Below are positions 1 through 8,800 of a stretch of 64,000 bases of DNA, in pieces (within the stretch, counting starts at the first letter, position 1; each line of letters begins with the position of its first letter). This DNA is from Gemmatimonadota bacterium. Lineage in GTDB: Bacteria > Gemmatimonadota > Gemmatimonadetes > Longimicrobiales > Gaopeijiaceae. The stretch covers positions 16,236-80,235 of the forward strand of contig JACQVF010000092.1 of the NCBI GenBank assembly GCA_016209885.1, written 5' to 3'. The position numbers and the translations under genes are program-made. Under the pieces are notes generated by a model. The model saw only the letters and a list, made by a program, of their open reading frames with translations, did no database searches and was not told where the DNA came from.

Positions 1-1
1 C

Positions 2-52
2 ACGGCGGCGCTCGTGGCGCATCACCCGGAATGCAAGTACTTCTCGACGTGA
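2..52 (+). CDS. C-terminal end of an unidentified upstream gene (partial)
   Basis: Frame 2 is open from the window edge and ends at a TGA at 50-52, giving a 16-residue tail ending in HPECKYFST. The tail vaguely recalls the C-termini of PLP-dependent cysteine synthase-type enzymes, which would suit the methionine gene that follows, but 16 residues are too few to identify anything. A perfect 8-bp hairpin at 92-109 lies downstream and could end its transcript. Confidence 0.35.
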   Translation, partial: TAALVAHHPECKYFST

Positions 53-91
53 GGGGGTGGCAATGGTCGGTCGTTGGCCCGATGGCTATGG

Positions 92-109
92 GGTCGCCCA
101 CGGGCGACC
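92..109 (+). terminator. Small perfect hairpin between the truncated gene and the methionine gene
   Basis: GGTCGCCC pairs with GGGCGACC around a 2-nt centre. There is no T-run after it, so intrinsic termination is only a possibility. It lies 40 nt after the stop of the partial gene and 61 nt before the next start. I could not match the leader to a SAM, SAH or cobalamin riboswitch. Confidence 0.3.
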
Positions 110-170
110 TTGCGCGACGAGAATGACGAAGCCCAACACGCCCTGACCGGCGCCCGAAGGTGCGCGATCC

Positions 171-2138
171 ATGAACCGCTTCTACGAGTTGATCAACGAC
201 GACCTTCCCCACCTCTGGGACGGCGCCATGGGTACCGAGCTTTACGCCCGTGGTGTCTTCATCAACCGCTGCTATGACGAGCTGAACCTCTCGAACCCGG
301 ATCTCGTGGCGGCGATCCACCGCGATTACGCTCGGGCCGGTGCGGAGATCGTCGAGACGAACACCTTCGGCGCGAACCGCGTGAAGCTCTCGAGCTTCGG
401 GCTGGATGGCCGGCGCGAAGAGATCAATCGCCGTGGCGCCGAGATCGCCCGCGAGGCCGTGGGGCCCGATTTGCTCGTGGCCGGCGCCATCGGCCCGCTG
501 GGCGTGCGGGTGGAACCATTCGGTCCCACCGGCCTCGACGAGGCGCGCACGCACTTCCGCGAGCAAGCCGCGGCACTGGCCGTCGCCGGCGCGGATCTCA
601 TCATCCTGGAGACGTTCAGCGCGGTGAGCGAGATCGAGCAGGCGATCCTCGGTGTGCGGGAGGCCTGCGACCTGCCCGTCGTCGCGCAGATGACCATCGA
701 CGAGGGGCTGTGCACCGCGTACGGCACCGAGCCCGAGGTCTTCGTGCCGCGGCTCGAGGCGGCGGGCGCGGACGTCCTCGGGCTCAACTGCAGCGTGGGC
801 CCGCATACGATGCTCGAGGCCGTGGAGCGGATCCTGCCGCTCACCAAGCTCAAGCTCTCCATCCAGCCGAACGCCGGGCTCCCCCGTGAGGTGGGCGACC
901 GCCAGATCTACATGGCGAGCCCCGAGTACATGGCGAAGTACGCCCAACGCTTCATCCGCCTGGGCGTCAAGTTCGTGGGCGGCTGCTGCGGCACGACCCC
1001 GGAGCACATCCGCAGGATGGCCGAGGTGGTCTACGCGGCCGCGCCTGCGGCGTCACGGCCGCATAGCCGCGTGCGCGTGCGGGCGCCTGCGCCGGTGCCG
1101 CCCGTGGCCGACGTGAAGGTGGTTCCCCTCGGCGAGCGGTCCGGCTGGGGCCGGAAGATCGCCCGCGGCGAGCTCGTCACTTCCGTCGAGATCCAGCCGC
1201 CGAAGGGCACGAACTCCGCCGGCACGCTCGCCGCGGTGCGGCGCCTCAAGGACGCGGGCGTCGACGCCGTGAACATCCTGGACGGCGCCCGGGCGCAGCT
1301 TCGCATGGGTGCGCTCGCCACCGCCGTGCTCGTCGAGCAAACTGTGGGGCTCGAGGCGGTCGTCCACTACACCTGTCGTGACCGCAACCTGCTGGGAATG
1401 GTCTCCGACCTCCTCGGCGCCCATGCGCTGGGGCTGCGCAACCTTCTTCTCGTCACCGGCGACCCGCCGAAGCTGGGTCCCTATCCCGATGCGACGGCGG
1501 TGTTCGACATCGACTCGATCGGGCTCACGAACCTGGTCCGCCACCTGAACCACGGGCTCGATCCCGGCGGCAGTGCCCTGGGCGCCCTGGGCGAGGCGAC
1601 CTCGTTCGTCATCGGCGTGGCGGCGAACCCCGTGGCGCCCGACGCGGACCACGAGCTCAGGCGCTTCTACTGGAAGGTAGATGCCGGCGCAGAGTTCGCG
1701 GTCACGCAGCCGATATTCGACACGGAGCGGCTCCTGGCATTCATTGCGGAGTTGAAGCAGCGGGAGATCTGGATCCCCATCGTCGCGTCCATCTGGCCGC
1801 TGGCGAGCGCACGGAACGCCGAGTTCCTGGCGAACGAGGTGCCCGGGATCCGCGTGCCCGAGCCGATCGTCGAGCGTATGCGTCGAGCCGAGGAGCGCGG
1901 CGAGGAGCATGGCGTGGCCGAGGGCGTGGCCATCGCCCGCGAGGTCTGGGAGGCGATACGCGGCGAAGTGCAGGGGATCGAAGTGAGCGCGCCGTTCGCC
2001 CGCACGGACCTGGCCCTCCGCGTCCTCGATGGGATCGCCGGCGTCGACGCCGCGGGTGCCGCCGAGGAGTCCAACGACGCGGAGACGCCGGCCGGGTTCC
2101 GACCGCCGCGGGAGGCGGCGCGGGCACCCATCGGTTGA
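171..2138 (+). CDS. Bifunctional homocysteine S-methyltransferase / methylenetetrahydrofolate reductase
   Basis: A 655-residue fusion. Residues about 1-290 form a homocysteine S-methyltransferase barrel: WDGAMGTELYARG near the N-terminus, NTFGANR, and the zinc-thiolate cysteines in GLNCSVG and in VGGCCGTTPEHIR. Residues about 330-610 form the methylenetetrahydrofolate reductase barrel, with SVEIQPPKG, HYTCRDRN, LLLVTGDPPK and GAEFAVTQPIFD. This is the layout of Bacillus YitJ-type proteins. It lacks the cobalamin-binding and activation domains of full MetH, so whether it methylates homocysteine from methyl-folate or from another donor is open. It would act in cytoplasmic methionine and one-carbon metabolism. 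The start is the ATG before NRFYEL, because the barrel motif begins 16 residues later. A DapF-like gene follows after 127 nt on the same strand. Confidence 0.93.
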   Translation: MNRFYELINDDLPHLWDGAMGTELYARGVFINRCYDELNLSNPDLVAAIHRDYARAGAEIVETNTFGANRVKLSSFGLDGRREEINRRGAEIAREAVGPDLLVAGAIGPLGVRVEPFGPTGLDEARTHFREQAAALAVAGADLIILETFSAVSEIEQAILGVREACDLPVVAQMTIDEGLCTAYGTEPEVFVPRLEAAGADVLGLNCSVGPHTMLEAVERILPLTKLKLSIQPNAGLPREVGDRQIYMASPEYMAKYAQRFIRLGVKFVGGCCGTTPEHIRRMAEVVYAAAPAASRPHSRVRVRAPAPVPPVADVKVVPLGERSGWGRKIARGELVTSVEIQPPKGTNSAGTLAAVRRLKDAGVDAVNILDGARAQLRMGALATAVLVEQTVGLEAVVHYTCRDRNLLGMVSDLLGAHALGLRNLLLVTGDPPKLGPYPDATAVFDIDSIGLTNLVRHLNHGLDPGGSALGALGEATSFVIGVAANPVAPDADHELRRFYWKVDAGAEFAVTQPIFDTERLLAFIAELKQREIWIPIVASIWPLASARNAEFLANEVPGIRVPEPIVERMRRAEERGEEHGVAEGVAIAREVWEAIRGEVQGIEVSAPFARTDLALRVLDGIAGVDAAGAAEESNDAETPAGFRPPREAARAPIG

Positions 2139-2265
2139 CAGGCGATGGCCCTGCGCGCACCGGATCCTCTGGCTGCCGGCGGACAGAACTGCTGCACGTC
2201 GGCCGAGAGGTGTGCAGTTCGCGCGAACCGTCGGTCGCGCGGGTGAGGGTCCCCGAGGGTCCCTG

Positions 2266-3213
2266 ATGGCGGCGATACGCTCCACGGGTCATTCTGCTCC
2301 GTCCCGCGCTTCGGCGCAGTTCTTCAAGGGTGAGGCGCTGGGGAACGACTACCTGGTCTTCGAGAGCGGCGATGCCTGGCCCGTCACGCCGGCCGGGATC
2401 CGTCTCGTCTGCGACCGGCATCGCGGCGTCGGCGCGGATGGGCTCGTGCTCGTCCGGTCACGGAGCCAACCGGTGGCGGACTACGCCGTCCGCATCTTCA
2501 ACCCCGATGGCTCCGAGGCCGAGCGCAGCGGTAACGGGCTCCGGATCTTCGCGGTGGCGTGCGCCTCGGGAGACGTGCGGTCCGGGACAGCCGGAGCTTC
2601 GCGCCAGGAGTTCCGGGTCGAGGTCGGTGGCGGGATGGTGCGGGTATGCCTGCACGGGCGAACAGCAGACGACGCGTGGGATGTGTCTGTGGAGATGGGG
2701 CGGGCCTCCTTCGAGGAACGGGATGCGGGCTTCGACCGGACGCGCTTCGAGAGCGGCGCGCGGCTCGAGGAGCTGACCGCGACCACGTTGCGGCCGGTCT
2801 CCGTCGGCAACCCGCACCTCGTCGTCTTCGGAGACCTGTGGGACGGGACGCTGCTCCTTCGGCTCGGCCCACCCCTCTCCACGCATCCGGCCTTCGCCCG
2901 CGGCGCGAACGTTCAGCTCGCCACGTGGCCGGCCGGACGCCGGATCCGCGCCCTGGTCTGGGAGCGCGGGGCCGGCGAGACGAGCGCCTCGGGAACGAGC
3001 GCCTGTGCCGTCGCGGCGGCGGCGGTGCGCGAGGGTCTGCTGGAGCCCGGCACCGTGTACGTCGAGATGCCGGGCGGTACGCTCGAGGTGGACGTGGACG
3101 CGGACTTCAGCCTGACGCTCCGCGGGCCCGCTCGTGCGGTGTGCCGGGGCGAGCTGAGTCCGGGGTTGCTGGAAGCTGTACAGCGAAACGCTTCGCAGCG
3201 ACCGGCACTGTGA
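2266..3213 (+). CDS. DapF-family epimerase with both catalytic Cys replaced by Ser
   Basis: A 315-residue protein with the two-lobed diaminopimelate epimerase fold: GEALGNDYLVFE near the N-terminus, CDRHRGVGADGLV, FNPDGSEAERSGNG at 79-91, SVGNPHLVVFGD and ERGAGETSASGTSAC at 233-247. In characterised DapF the two active-site cysteines lie in the equivalents of EAExCGNG and ETxACGTGAC. Here these positions are Ser88 and Ser242, read directly from AGC and TCG codons. Substrate-binding glycine and asparagine motifs are kept. Diaminopimelate epimerisation is therefore uncertain; another amino-acid isomerase role, or serine-based proton transfer, is possible. The ATG at 2266 is used because the frame upstream is low-complexity; about 17 residues precede the fold. 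It may be co-transcribed with the methionine gene. Confidence 0.88.
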   Translation: MAAIRSTGHSAPSRASAQFFKGEALGNDYLVFESGDAWPVTPAGIRLVCDRHRGVGADGLVLVRSRSQPVADYAVRIFNPDGSEAERSGNGLRIFAVACASGDVRSGTAGASRQEFRVEVGGGMVRVCLHGRTADDAWDVSVEMGRASFEERDAGFDRTRFESGARLEELTATTLRPVSVGNPHLVVFGDLWDGTLLLRLGPPLSTHPAFARGANVQLATWPAGRRIRALVWERGAGETSASGTSACAVAAAAVREGLLEPGTVYVEMPGGTLEVDVDADFSLTLRGPARAVCRGELSPGLLEAVQRNASQRPAL

Positions 3214-3480
3214 TCCCCGCGCCTCTCGAAGGCCAGGGGGGTTGACCGATCTCAGCCCACCAGGGACCGGTGGTGCCCCGGTCGCTCACTTCGCCCACCG
3301 CGGGACGAACAGCGCGGACCGGCCTCGGACCCCGGCCCCGCTGGCGTCAAGACCCTGTTTGGTACCGGCTATACGCCGGGTTAAGTTAGATAAGGAAGAC
3401 AGCCGTTCCTTGCCGTGGAAGGCGCGTTCGTGCTAGCCCCCCCTTGCCCAGCACGTCGCCGGCGCAGAGCCGGCAAGCCC

Positions 3481-3867
3481 ATGGCGCAGGCAGGCTTCAC
3501 GCTCGTGGAGCTCCTGGTCGTGACCCTTATCGTCGGGCTCCTGGCGGGTATCGCGGCCCCCAGGCTCGATGAGGCGCGGCAGAAGGCGTACGACGCAGCG
3601 GCTCTCCAGGACGGACGCAGCGTCATTTACTACATCGAGCTCTACTACAATCAGAACCTCGCGTATCCCGGAAGCATTGGAGCCATCGAGGCCCTGGGTT
3701 TCACCGCGTCGGACGAGATCACGGTCAATCGCTTTCGCTTGAGGGGAGCGCGGAATCCGGCACAGACGCGGGTCTCCTTCGATGTTTATCACGAGGGGTC
3801 CGACTACCTGTATCGCTACCAGTACCCCAGGGACGAGCAGCCGACCAGGGTTCGTAGACGGCGCTGA
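3481..3867 (+). CDS. Type IV pilin-like prepilin (class III N-methylation signal)
   Basis: A 128-residue protein beginning MAQAGFTLVELLVVTLIVGLL. This is a short leader, a prepilin peptidase site at G/F, the conserved Glu at mature position 5 and a hydrophobic helix to about residue 26. The rest resembles small major pilins or pseudopilins: one N-terminal helix, then a short globular part rich in Tyr and Asp. It should be cleaved by PilD and assembled by the PilB/PilC machinery encoded about 27 kb downstream. The frame stays open upstream to about 3415, but the ATG at 3481 gives the normal leader length. It ends 21 bp from the convergent zinc-ribbon gene; a 5-bp inverted repeat at 3867-3885 lies between them. 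Confidence 0.85.
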   Translation: MAQAGFTLVELLVVTLIVGLLAGIAAPRLDEARQKAYDAAALQDGRSVIYYIELYYNQNLAYPGSIGAIEALGFTASDEITVNRFRLRGARNPAQTRVSFDVYHEGSDYLYRYQYPRDEQPTRVRRRR

Positions 3868-3888
3868 CCCGATCTCGGACCGGGTACC

Positions 3889-4410
3889 CTACATGGGCGT
3901 AAGCTCCAGATCCTCGAACTCCCAGTCGGATTCCCCCGCATACTGAACGATACAGAGAAACTCCGAGACGGTTTCCAACCCGGAACCGCCCCGGCTGAAC
4001 ACGATCCCGGTAATCTCGTACTCGCCCCCACCTGTGTAAGTGACCGCTTCCGACCCGGGGTCTGGGAAGCGAACGGACCCGTTCGCCCCTAGCTCCGCCT
4101 GAATGAACCTGCGGCACTCGGCAACGGCATCGGCCTCGGTGTGCCCTGTCTCCAGCTCGTCGAGCTCTCCCTCTCCCAATGCGAACATCTGCCAGAGGTT
4201 GACGAGGAGAAGGAGAACGGCGATCCCGATCACTAGCGTGCGCCGTCGCTGCCTCTTCGTCGGCTGCCGCTTCATCGCCTCCGACTCGATCTTCTTCGTC
4301 GGTCGCCGCTTGATCTCCTTCGGGTCGATGTACTTCGCCCCGCAGTACGGGCAAGAGCTCTTCTGCTCCGCGTACTGTTTCTCGCACTTCCAGCAGGTCT
4401 TCAGCGCCAT
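3889..4410 (-). CDS. Zinc-ribbon single-pass membrane protein of unknown function
   Basis: A 173-residue protein. Residues 6-23 carry two CxxC knuckles (C6-x2-C9 and C20-x2-C23), a rubredoxin-like zinc ribbon. A basic linker (residues 30-57) leads to a transmembrane helix at about 59-76. The C-terminal 95 residues are a predicted extracytoplasmic domain containing AVAECRRFIQAELG and VTYTGGGEYEITGIV. The ribbon-linker-helix-beta domain order is common in bacterial proteins of unknown role. It lies convergent to the pilin-like gene and stands alone on its strand. Confidence 0.75.
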   Translation of the reverse strand: MALKTCWKCEKQYAEQKSSCPYCGAKYIDPKEIKRRPTKKIESEAMKRQPTKRQRRRTLVIGIAVLLLLVNLWQMFALGEGELDELETGHTEADAVAECRRFIQAELGANGSVRFPDPGSEAVTYTGGGEYEITGIVFSRGGSGLETVSEFLCIVQYAGESDWEFEDLELTPM

Positions 4411-4826
4411 TGGTCCGTCAGGGCCCGGTCACCCTGTCGCGAGATGGGTTCTCCGAGAGCGCAGTCTGCGCCACTGCCAGCCGCGCAATTCCCCTACAAT
4501 TAAGTAGGCTCCAACGTCAACCTGCTGGCGTGGGCGTCCACGCACTCGCAAAGCACTGCCGATACGGCGGATCGAATCCGGTCGAGATGGAGCTCCTCCA
4601 TCGGGCTCCAAGATGCGACGGGGGTTCTGTGCGTGACAAGACGGTGCGCATGCCGCTGGCGCATGACGGCCGCGAACTCAGGGGCGGCTTTCTGGGGAAG
4701 CGGCGGGAAGCGGAGGTTCGGTGGCTCCTGGCGGACGCGGAGCGAGTGGTGTCCCTGGGCGAGCGGATTCGGGAGAACGCCGCGGGCCTCGGTCTCGCGG
4801 TGGCCCCCGTGGCCCCCGTGAGGCTC
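4411..4826. other. Gene-free stretch upstream of the toxin-antitoxin pair
   Basis: Open frames exist here on both strands, but none has a plausible start with a ribosome site or a recognisable domain, and the translations are Arg/Ala/Pro rich as expected for shadow frames in GC-rich DNA. Apart from the promoter at its right edge I see nothing specific. Confidence 0.5.
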
Positions 4827-4855
4827 TTGCCCATCCGGGCGCACGAAGGTATGAT
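4827..4855 (+). promoter_or_regulatory. Sigma70-type promoter of the toxin-antitoxin operon
   Basis: TTGCCC at 4827-4832 and TATGAT at 4850-4855 are separated by 17 bp, a near-consensus arrangement and one of the clearest promoters in the window. The transcript would start near 4862, about 40 nt before the antitoxin ATG at 4901. Confidence 0.6.
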
Positions 4856-4878
4856 CAGGAGTGTCTAAGTATGATCAT
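4850..4878 (+). promoter_or_regulatory. Candidate autoregulatory operator with repeated TATGATCA
   Basis: TATGATCA occurs at 4850-4857 and again at 4870-4877, exactly 20 bp apart. The second copy extends to the palindrome ATGATCAT. The first overlaps the -10 box. Ribbon-helix-helix antitoxins bind short tandem repeats of this kind to repress their own operon; that role here is inference. Confidence 0.45.
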
Positions 4879-4900
4879 ATCAAAGGTAGGAAGATTGCCC

Positions 4901-5203
4901 ATGACCGAGCGAGTGACGGTTACGTTGCCGGGCGGGGTCGTCCGCGAGATCGATCGCCTTGAGAGGAACCGGAGCAAGTTCGTGCTCGATGCGGTTCGCC
5001 GCGAGCTCGAGCGGCGACGTCGCGAGGAGCTGCACCGGTCTCTCCGCAGCGCGCACTCCGAGGGCCAGCAGCTCGCCGAGGCAGGGTTTGACGAGTGGGT
5101 GCGGAGTCTGCCCGAGGAGGATGTTACGTCGTTAGTGGACCTGACGGCGGGCAAGCCGGTGCGCTGGGTCCCCGGTGAAGGCTGGATCGAGGTGAGCGAG
5201 TGA
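4901..5203 (+). CDS. Antitoxin of a MazEF-type module (ribbon-helix-helix N-terminus)
   Basis: A 100-residue protein. Residues 1-35 (MTERVTVTLPGGVVREIDRL and onward) look like a CopG/MetJ ribbon-helix-helix DNA-binding domain: a beta strand, two helices and an RSKFVLDAVRRE segment. The acidic C-terminal half (DEWVRSLPEEDVTSLV) is the likely toxin-binding tail. An in-frame ATG at 4871 exists, but AGGAAG at 4888-4893 is correctly placed for the ATG at 4901, and the alternative would overlap the second operator repeat. The stop overlaps the toxin start in GTGA, so translation is coupled. It should neutralise the MazF-like toxin and repress the promoter just upstream. Confidence 0.8.
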   Translation: MTERVTVTLPGGVVREIDRLERNRSKFVLDAVRRELERRRREELHRSLRSAHSEGQQLAEAGFDEWVRSLPEEDVTSLVDLTAGKPVRWVPGEGWIEVSE

Positions 5204-5583
5204 CGCCGGAGCGCGGAATGGTCGTCCTGCTCGACCTCGACCCCACGGTCGGACACGAACAACGCGGTGTGCGTCCCTGCATCGTCGTCAGCGATCCCGA
5301 TGTCGTCGCCGACCGGCGGTTCCCGCTCGTGTGCATCGTGCCGGTGACGGGGACAGCTGGCGAGGGTGCCCTGTATCCGCAGCTTCAGCCTGGCGCGAGC
5401 GGGCTGACCAAGGTCTGTCACGCGCTGATCGATCACCTTCGATCCGTCGACAAGCGCCGGGTGCGCCGGCTATTCGGGAAAGTGGAGCGAGCTGAGTTGG
5501 AGGCTATCGACGAAGGCCTGGCGCTTTTTCTCGGCCTTGCCGAGAAGCTCGATGCCTCCGGGCATTCGACGCGGGGCCAGTAG
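5200..5583 (+). CDS. mazF: MazF/PemK-family endoribonuclease toxin
   Basis: A 127-residue protein starting at a GTG that overlaps the antitoxin stop. It shows the MazF fold landmarks: the N-terminal strand RGMVVLLDLDPTVGHEQRGVR with the conserved Gly and the GxExxxxRP-type loop, PCIVVSD, CIVPVTG, then GLTKVCHALIDHLRSVDKRR with the conserved Thr/Ser-lysine region. Members cleave mRNA at short single-stranded sequences. Length and motif order are complete, so the toxin is probably active. The 267 nt that follow, up to the next stop on the other strand, hold no gene that I can support. Confidence 0.9.
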   Translation: MTPERGMVVLLDLDPTVGHEQRGVRPCIVVSDPDVVADRRFPLVCIVPVTGTAGEGALYPQLQPGASGLTKVCHALIDHLRSVDKRRVRRLFGKVERAELEAIDEGLALFLGLAEKLDASGHSTRGQ

Positions 5584-5851
5584 AGTAGTCGCTTGCGACC
5601 CAACGCAGTCCCGCCTCTCGCAGGCGCGCAATAAAGCTCGCTCGTGCGGGCGTGCTGCCCGTGTGGTCACGGGCAAACGCATCGTGCGGGCGGTGGCAAT
5701 GGGCGGTCAGCGACGGGCCGGGGCCTGGCCGGCCCCCAGCTGAGCGGCGTGCAAGAAGCGTTTCTGGTGGCGTTGGCGCGGAGCGAACGCAGGCGGCCGC
5801 GGCGCTCCGCCGGGCAGTGTTCAGGTCAACGAAGGGAAGGTGCCCTCCGCC

Positions 5852-8800
5852 CTACCGCCTCTCCCGCTCCCCCGCCAGCGCCTTGAAGTACTCGTCCACC
5901 AGCTCCCTGTACTCGGGCGGGACGCGGTCTGAGCCGCCGCGCACCAGCCGCTCCGGGCCGCCGCCGAGTTGGCGGCGCACGCTGAACTCGAACTCCCGCA
6001 GCCCGCGGATGATCTCGCCCTGGAGCTCGGCGATGCCACGGGGCGTGCCAAGAGGGCCCAGGTTGTCCATGCGCCCGAGCCGGTCGACAATCTCGTCGAG
6101 GCGCGAGATGTCGATTCCCTCACGGCGGAACTCGGCGCGCAGGCGGTCGAGCTCGGCGGCGCGCTCGGCCAGCTCGCGTCGGAGCTGGCGGGGGTCGCGA
6201 AGGCCGGGCTGCCATGGGCCGCCGGGCCGCGCGTCCCCGTACGCACCGGGCGCGCCCTGCTGCTGTCCCTGCTGTCCCTGCTGCTGCCCGCCCTGCTCGC
6301 TTCCTTGCTGCTCGCCCGCAGGCTGACCGGAGGGTGACTGCTCGCGGCCGGGCTCGCCGGTTTGGCCGGGCTGGCCGGGCTGTAGCCGCCGTGCCTGCTC
6401 GCGCGCCTGCTCGCGCGCCTGCTGGCGCTCCGCTTCCTGCTGCCGCTCCCGCAGCCGCTCGCCGAGGGACTCGAGGGCGTTTGCCACGTCGCGGGTGCGG
6501 TCGAGGCTCTGGGACAGGCGCTGCTCGCGGGTCTCGCCGATGGAGGTCACGGCGTCGGCGACGCGCTGGCGCAGCTCCTCGAGGTCCGCTGCGATCTGCT
6601 CTTCGAAGTTGCGGGCGTACTCCTCGGAGCGGTCCTGGATGAGGCCGCGCGAATACCGGATCTTGTCCTGGATGCGGTTCCGGCGGATGACGCCGGCGGC
6701 GTCCTCGAGCTTGCGGGCCGCCTCGGGTTGCTCGGCGCGGCCCTCGCGGGCGAGGCGGCCGAGCTGGGACTCGAGGTCGCTCACCTCTGCGGCCATCTGC
6801 TCTTTGCGGTCGCCCAGCCGGCGCGCTGTCTCGGCGCGGGGCCTGGGTTCCTGGGGCAGGCGGGCCACCTCGTCCATGACGTCGCGCTGCTGGCCGGCCA
6901 GGCGCTCGGCGCGCCGTAGCGCCTGCTCGGCCTCGCGGCGCAGCCCGGCGGAGCGGTTCTCTTCGAGGAGCCGCCGGGCCTCGCGCAGCCGGTCGAGGGC
7001 CGACGTGCCCTGCGCGGAGCCGTCCTGGCTGGTGGCGGCGCGGCGCATGGCGTCCGCGGCCTCCTGAAGCCGGCGCGCGCTCTCGTTCAGCTCCGGGCGC
7101 TGCTGATCGCGAGCCAGGCGCTCGAGGCGCCGGGCCATCTCCTCGGCCTCCTCGGCGAGGCGCCGCTGGCCGGTGCCGACGGCGCCCGTGGGATCGCCGC
7201 TCTGGGCCTGCGCGCGCATGCGCTCGATCTCCTGCTGCTGGCGGCGTGCCAGCTCCTGGAGCCGCTCGAGGGTCTCGTCGAGCTGCTCGTCCGTCTGCCG
7301 AGCGCGTCCGCGGTCCAGGCGCTCGTACTGGTTGCGCATGCGGTCCAGCTCGAGCTCGAAGAGGTCGGCGAGCTCCTCGGCGTTCGTGTTCGGGGAGCCA
7401 CCACTACTCGCTTCGGCGCGGACGATCTGGCGCTCGCGGAACGCGGCCTCGGCGCGCTGGAGATGCTGGAGCGCGCGCTGCTCGGGCGGTAGTGCGGTGC
7501 GGGGTACGCGGCGGCCGAGCTCCTCCTCGGCCTGTCCCATCGCGTCGACAGCCTTCGGCAGCTCGTCGGCCACCAAGCGGAACGTGGAGTCCATGTCGGC
7601 CACGCCGCGAGAGACCATGCGCGTGACGAGCGTCTGGACCTCTTCGCGGAGCCGGCCCTGGGCCAGGGCGAGCGTCGCCAGGTTCTCGCGGTACTCCTTC
7701 TCGGAGTACAGGGAGCTGTCGCGGACCAGGTTGAACGTGGCGGCGATGATCTCGCGCTGCCGCTGGGACAGCTCGCCCGCGGGCATGCCGTCGCCCTGGC
7801 CGCCCATCCCCTGGTCGGCCTGCCGGAAGGTGCGATCGAACGGCCGGACCTGCACGAAGTAGATGTCCGTGGTCCCGCTCTGCGCCTGGGCGCCACGGCC
7901 GGACTCGGCAGCGCGGGCGTAGTATGCGATCACGTCGCCGGGCCGGAGCTCGAGCTCTTCGAGGTAGAAGGTGTGGGAGGAGGTCACGGTGCGGAGCGGC
8001 CGGCCGCCGGCGTGCAACTCGACGGCGCGCTCGGGGCCGCCGTTCACCGCGTAGACCAGCTCGACGCGACCGACGCCGTAGTCGTCGTTGGCCGTGACCT
8101 CGGCGAAGACCTCCTCTACGCGTGTGACCTGAATGTCGCGCCCGGGCTTCGTGAACTGGATGGTCGGCGGCCGGTCGGCGAGCACATCGATGGCATAGTC
8201 CGACGAGGCGGCGACCATGGGGCCTTCGGCGGCGCGCAGCAGGATCCGGTACGAGCCGGGGCGCTGGATGGCGAGCGTGCCGGCCAGGGTGCCGTCGGTC
8301 GCCGTCTCGAGGGCGAGCGTGTCGCGGCCGTCCAGCAGGAGCACGCCGCCGGCGACGGGCACCGTCGGCGTGACGGTGAGCCGCACGCGCGTGCCCGCGA
8401 GCGCGGCGATGTCGCCGCCATCCTCCTCGCGCAGCGGAGCGAGGCCGGTGTGCGCGGGGAAGTGGTACTCGAGGTCGATCTGCCGCACGTAGGGCAGGTC
8501 GCCGACGGCGACGCGGAAGACGGGCGAGCGCACGCCGCCGGCCTCGACGAAGTAGTGAGCGGGCGACTCCATGTCGAAGAGGAGGATCGCGTACGCGCCG
8601 CTCTCCTCGTCCAGTACCATGGGCGTGCGTTCCCACTCGCCGGCCGTATCGCGCCGGGCTGCGATCTCCACGCGCTCCGCCTGGAAGTTCACCAGCCGCG
8701 CCGCGACCTTCAGATCGGCGCCGCGCGGGACCAGGGTGTCGCCCGGCTCGACGTCGATGGCGTACGGGCTCAGCGATTCGGAGCCGGCGAGCGGCGAGAG

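Noticed and set aside
53..170. Riboswitch (SAM, SAH or cobalamin) before the methionine gene
   Set aside because: I could not find conserved core elements of these classes; only one simple hairpin is present. A covariance-model search (Rfam) would decide.
2188..2228. tRNA-like pairing before the DapF-like gene
   Set aside because: There is a stem with a bulge and a GTTCGCGCGAAC palindrome, but no acceptor stem, anticodon arm or T-loop.
4410..4868. 152-residue plus-strand ORF before the toxin-antitoxin pair
   Set aside because: No ribosome site, no domain, and it runs through the antitoxin promoter; equally long frames exist on the other strand.
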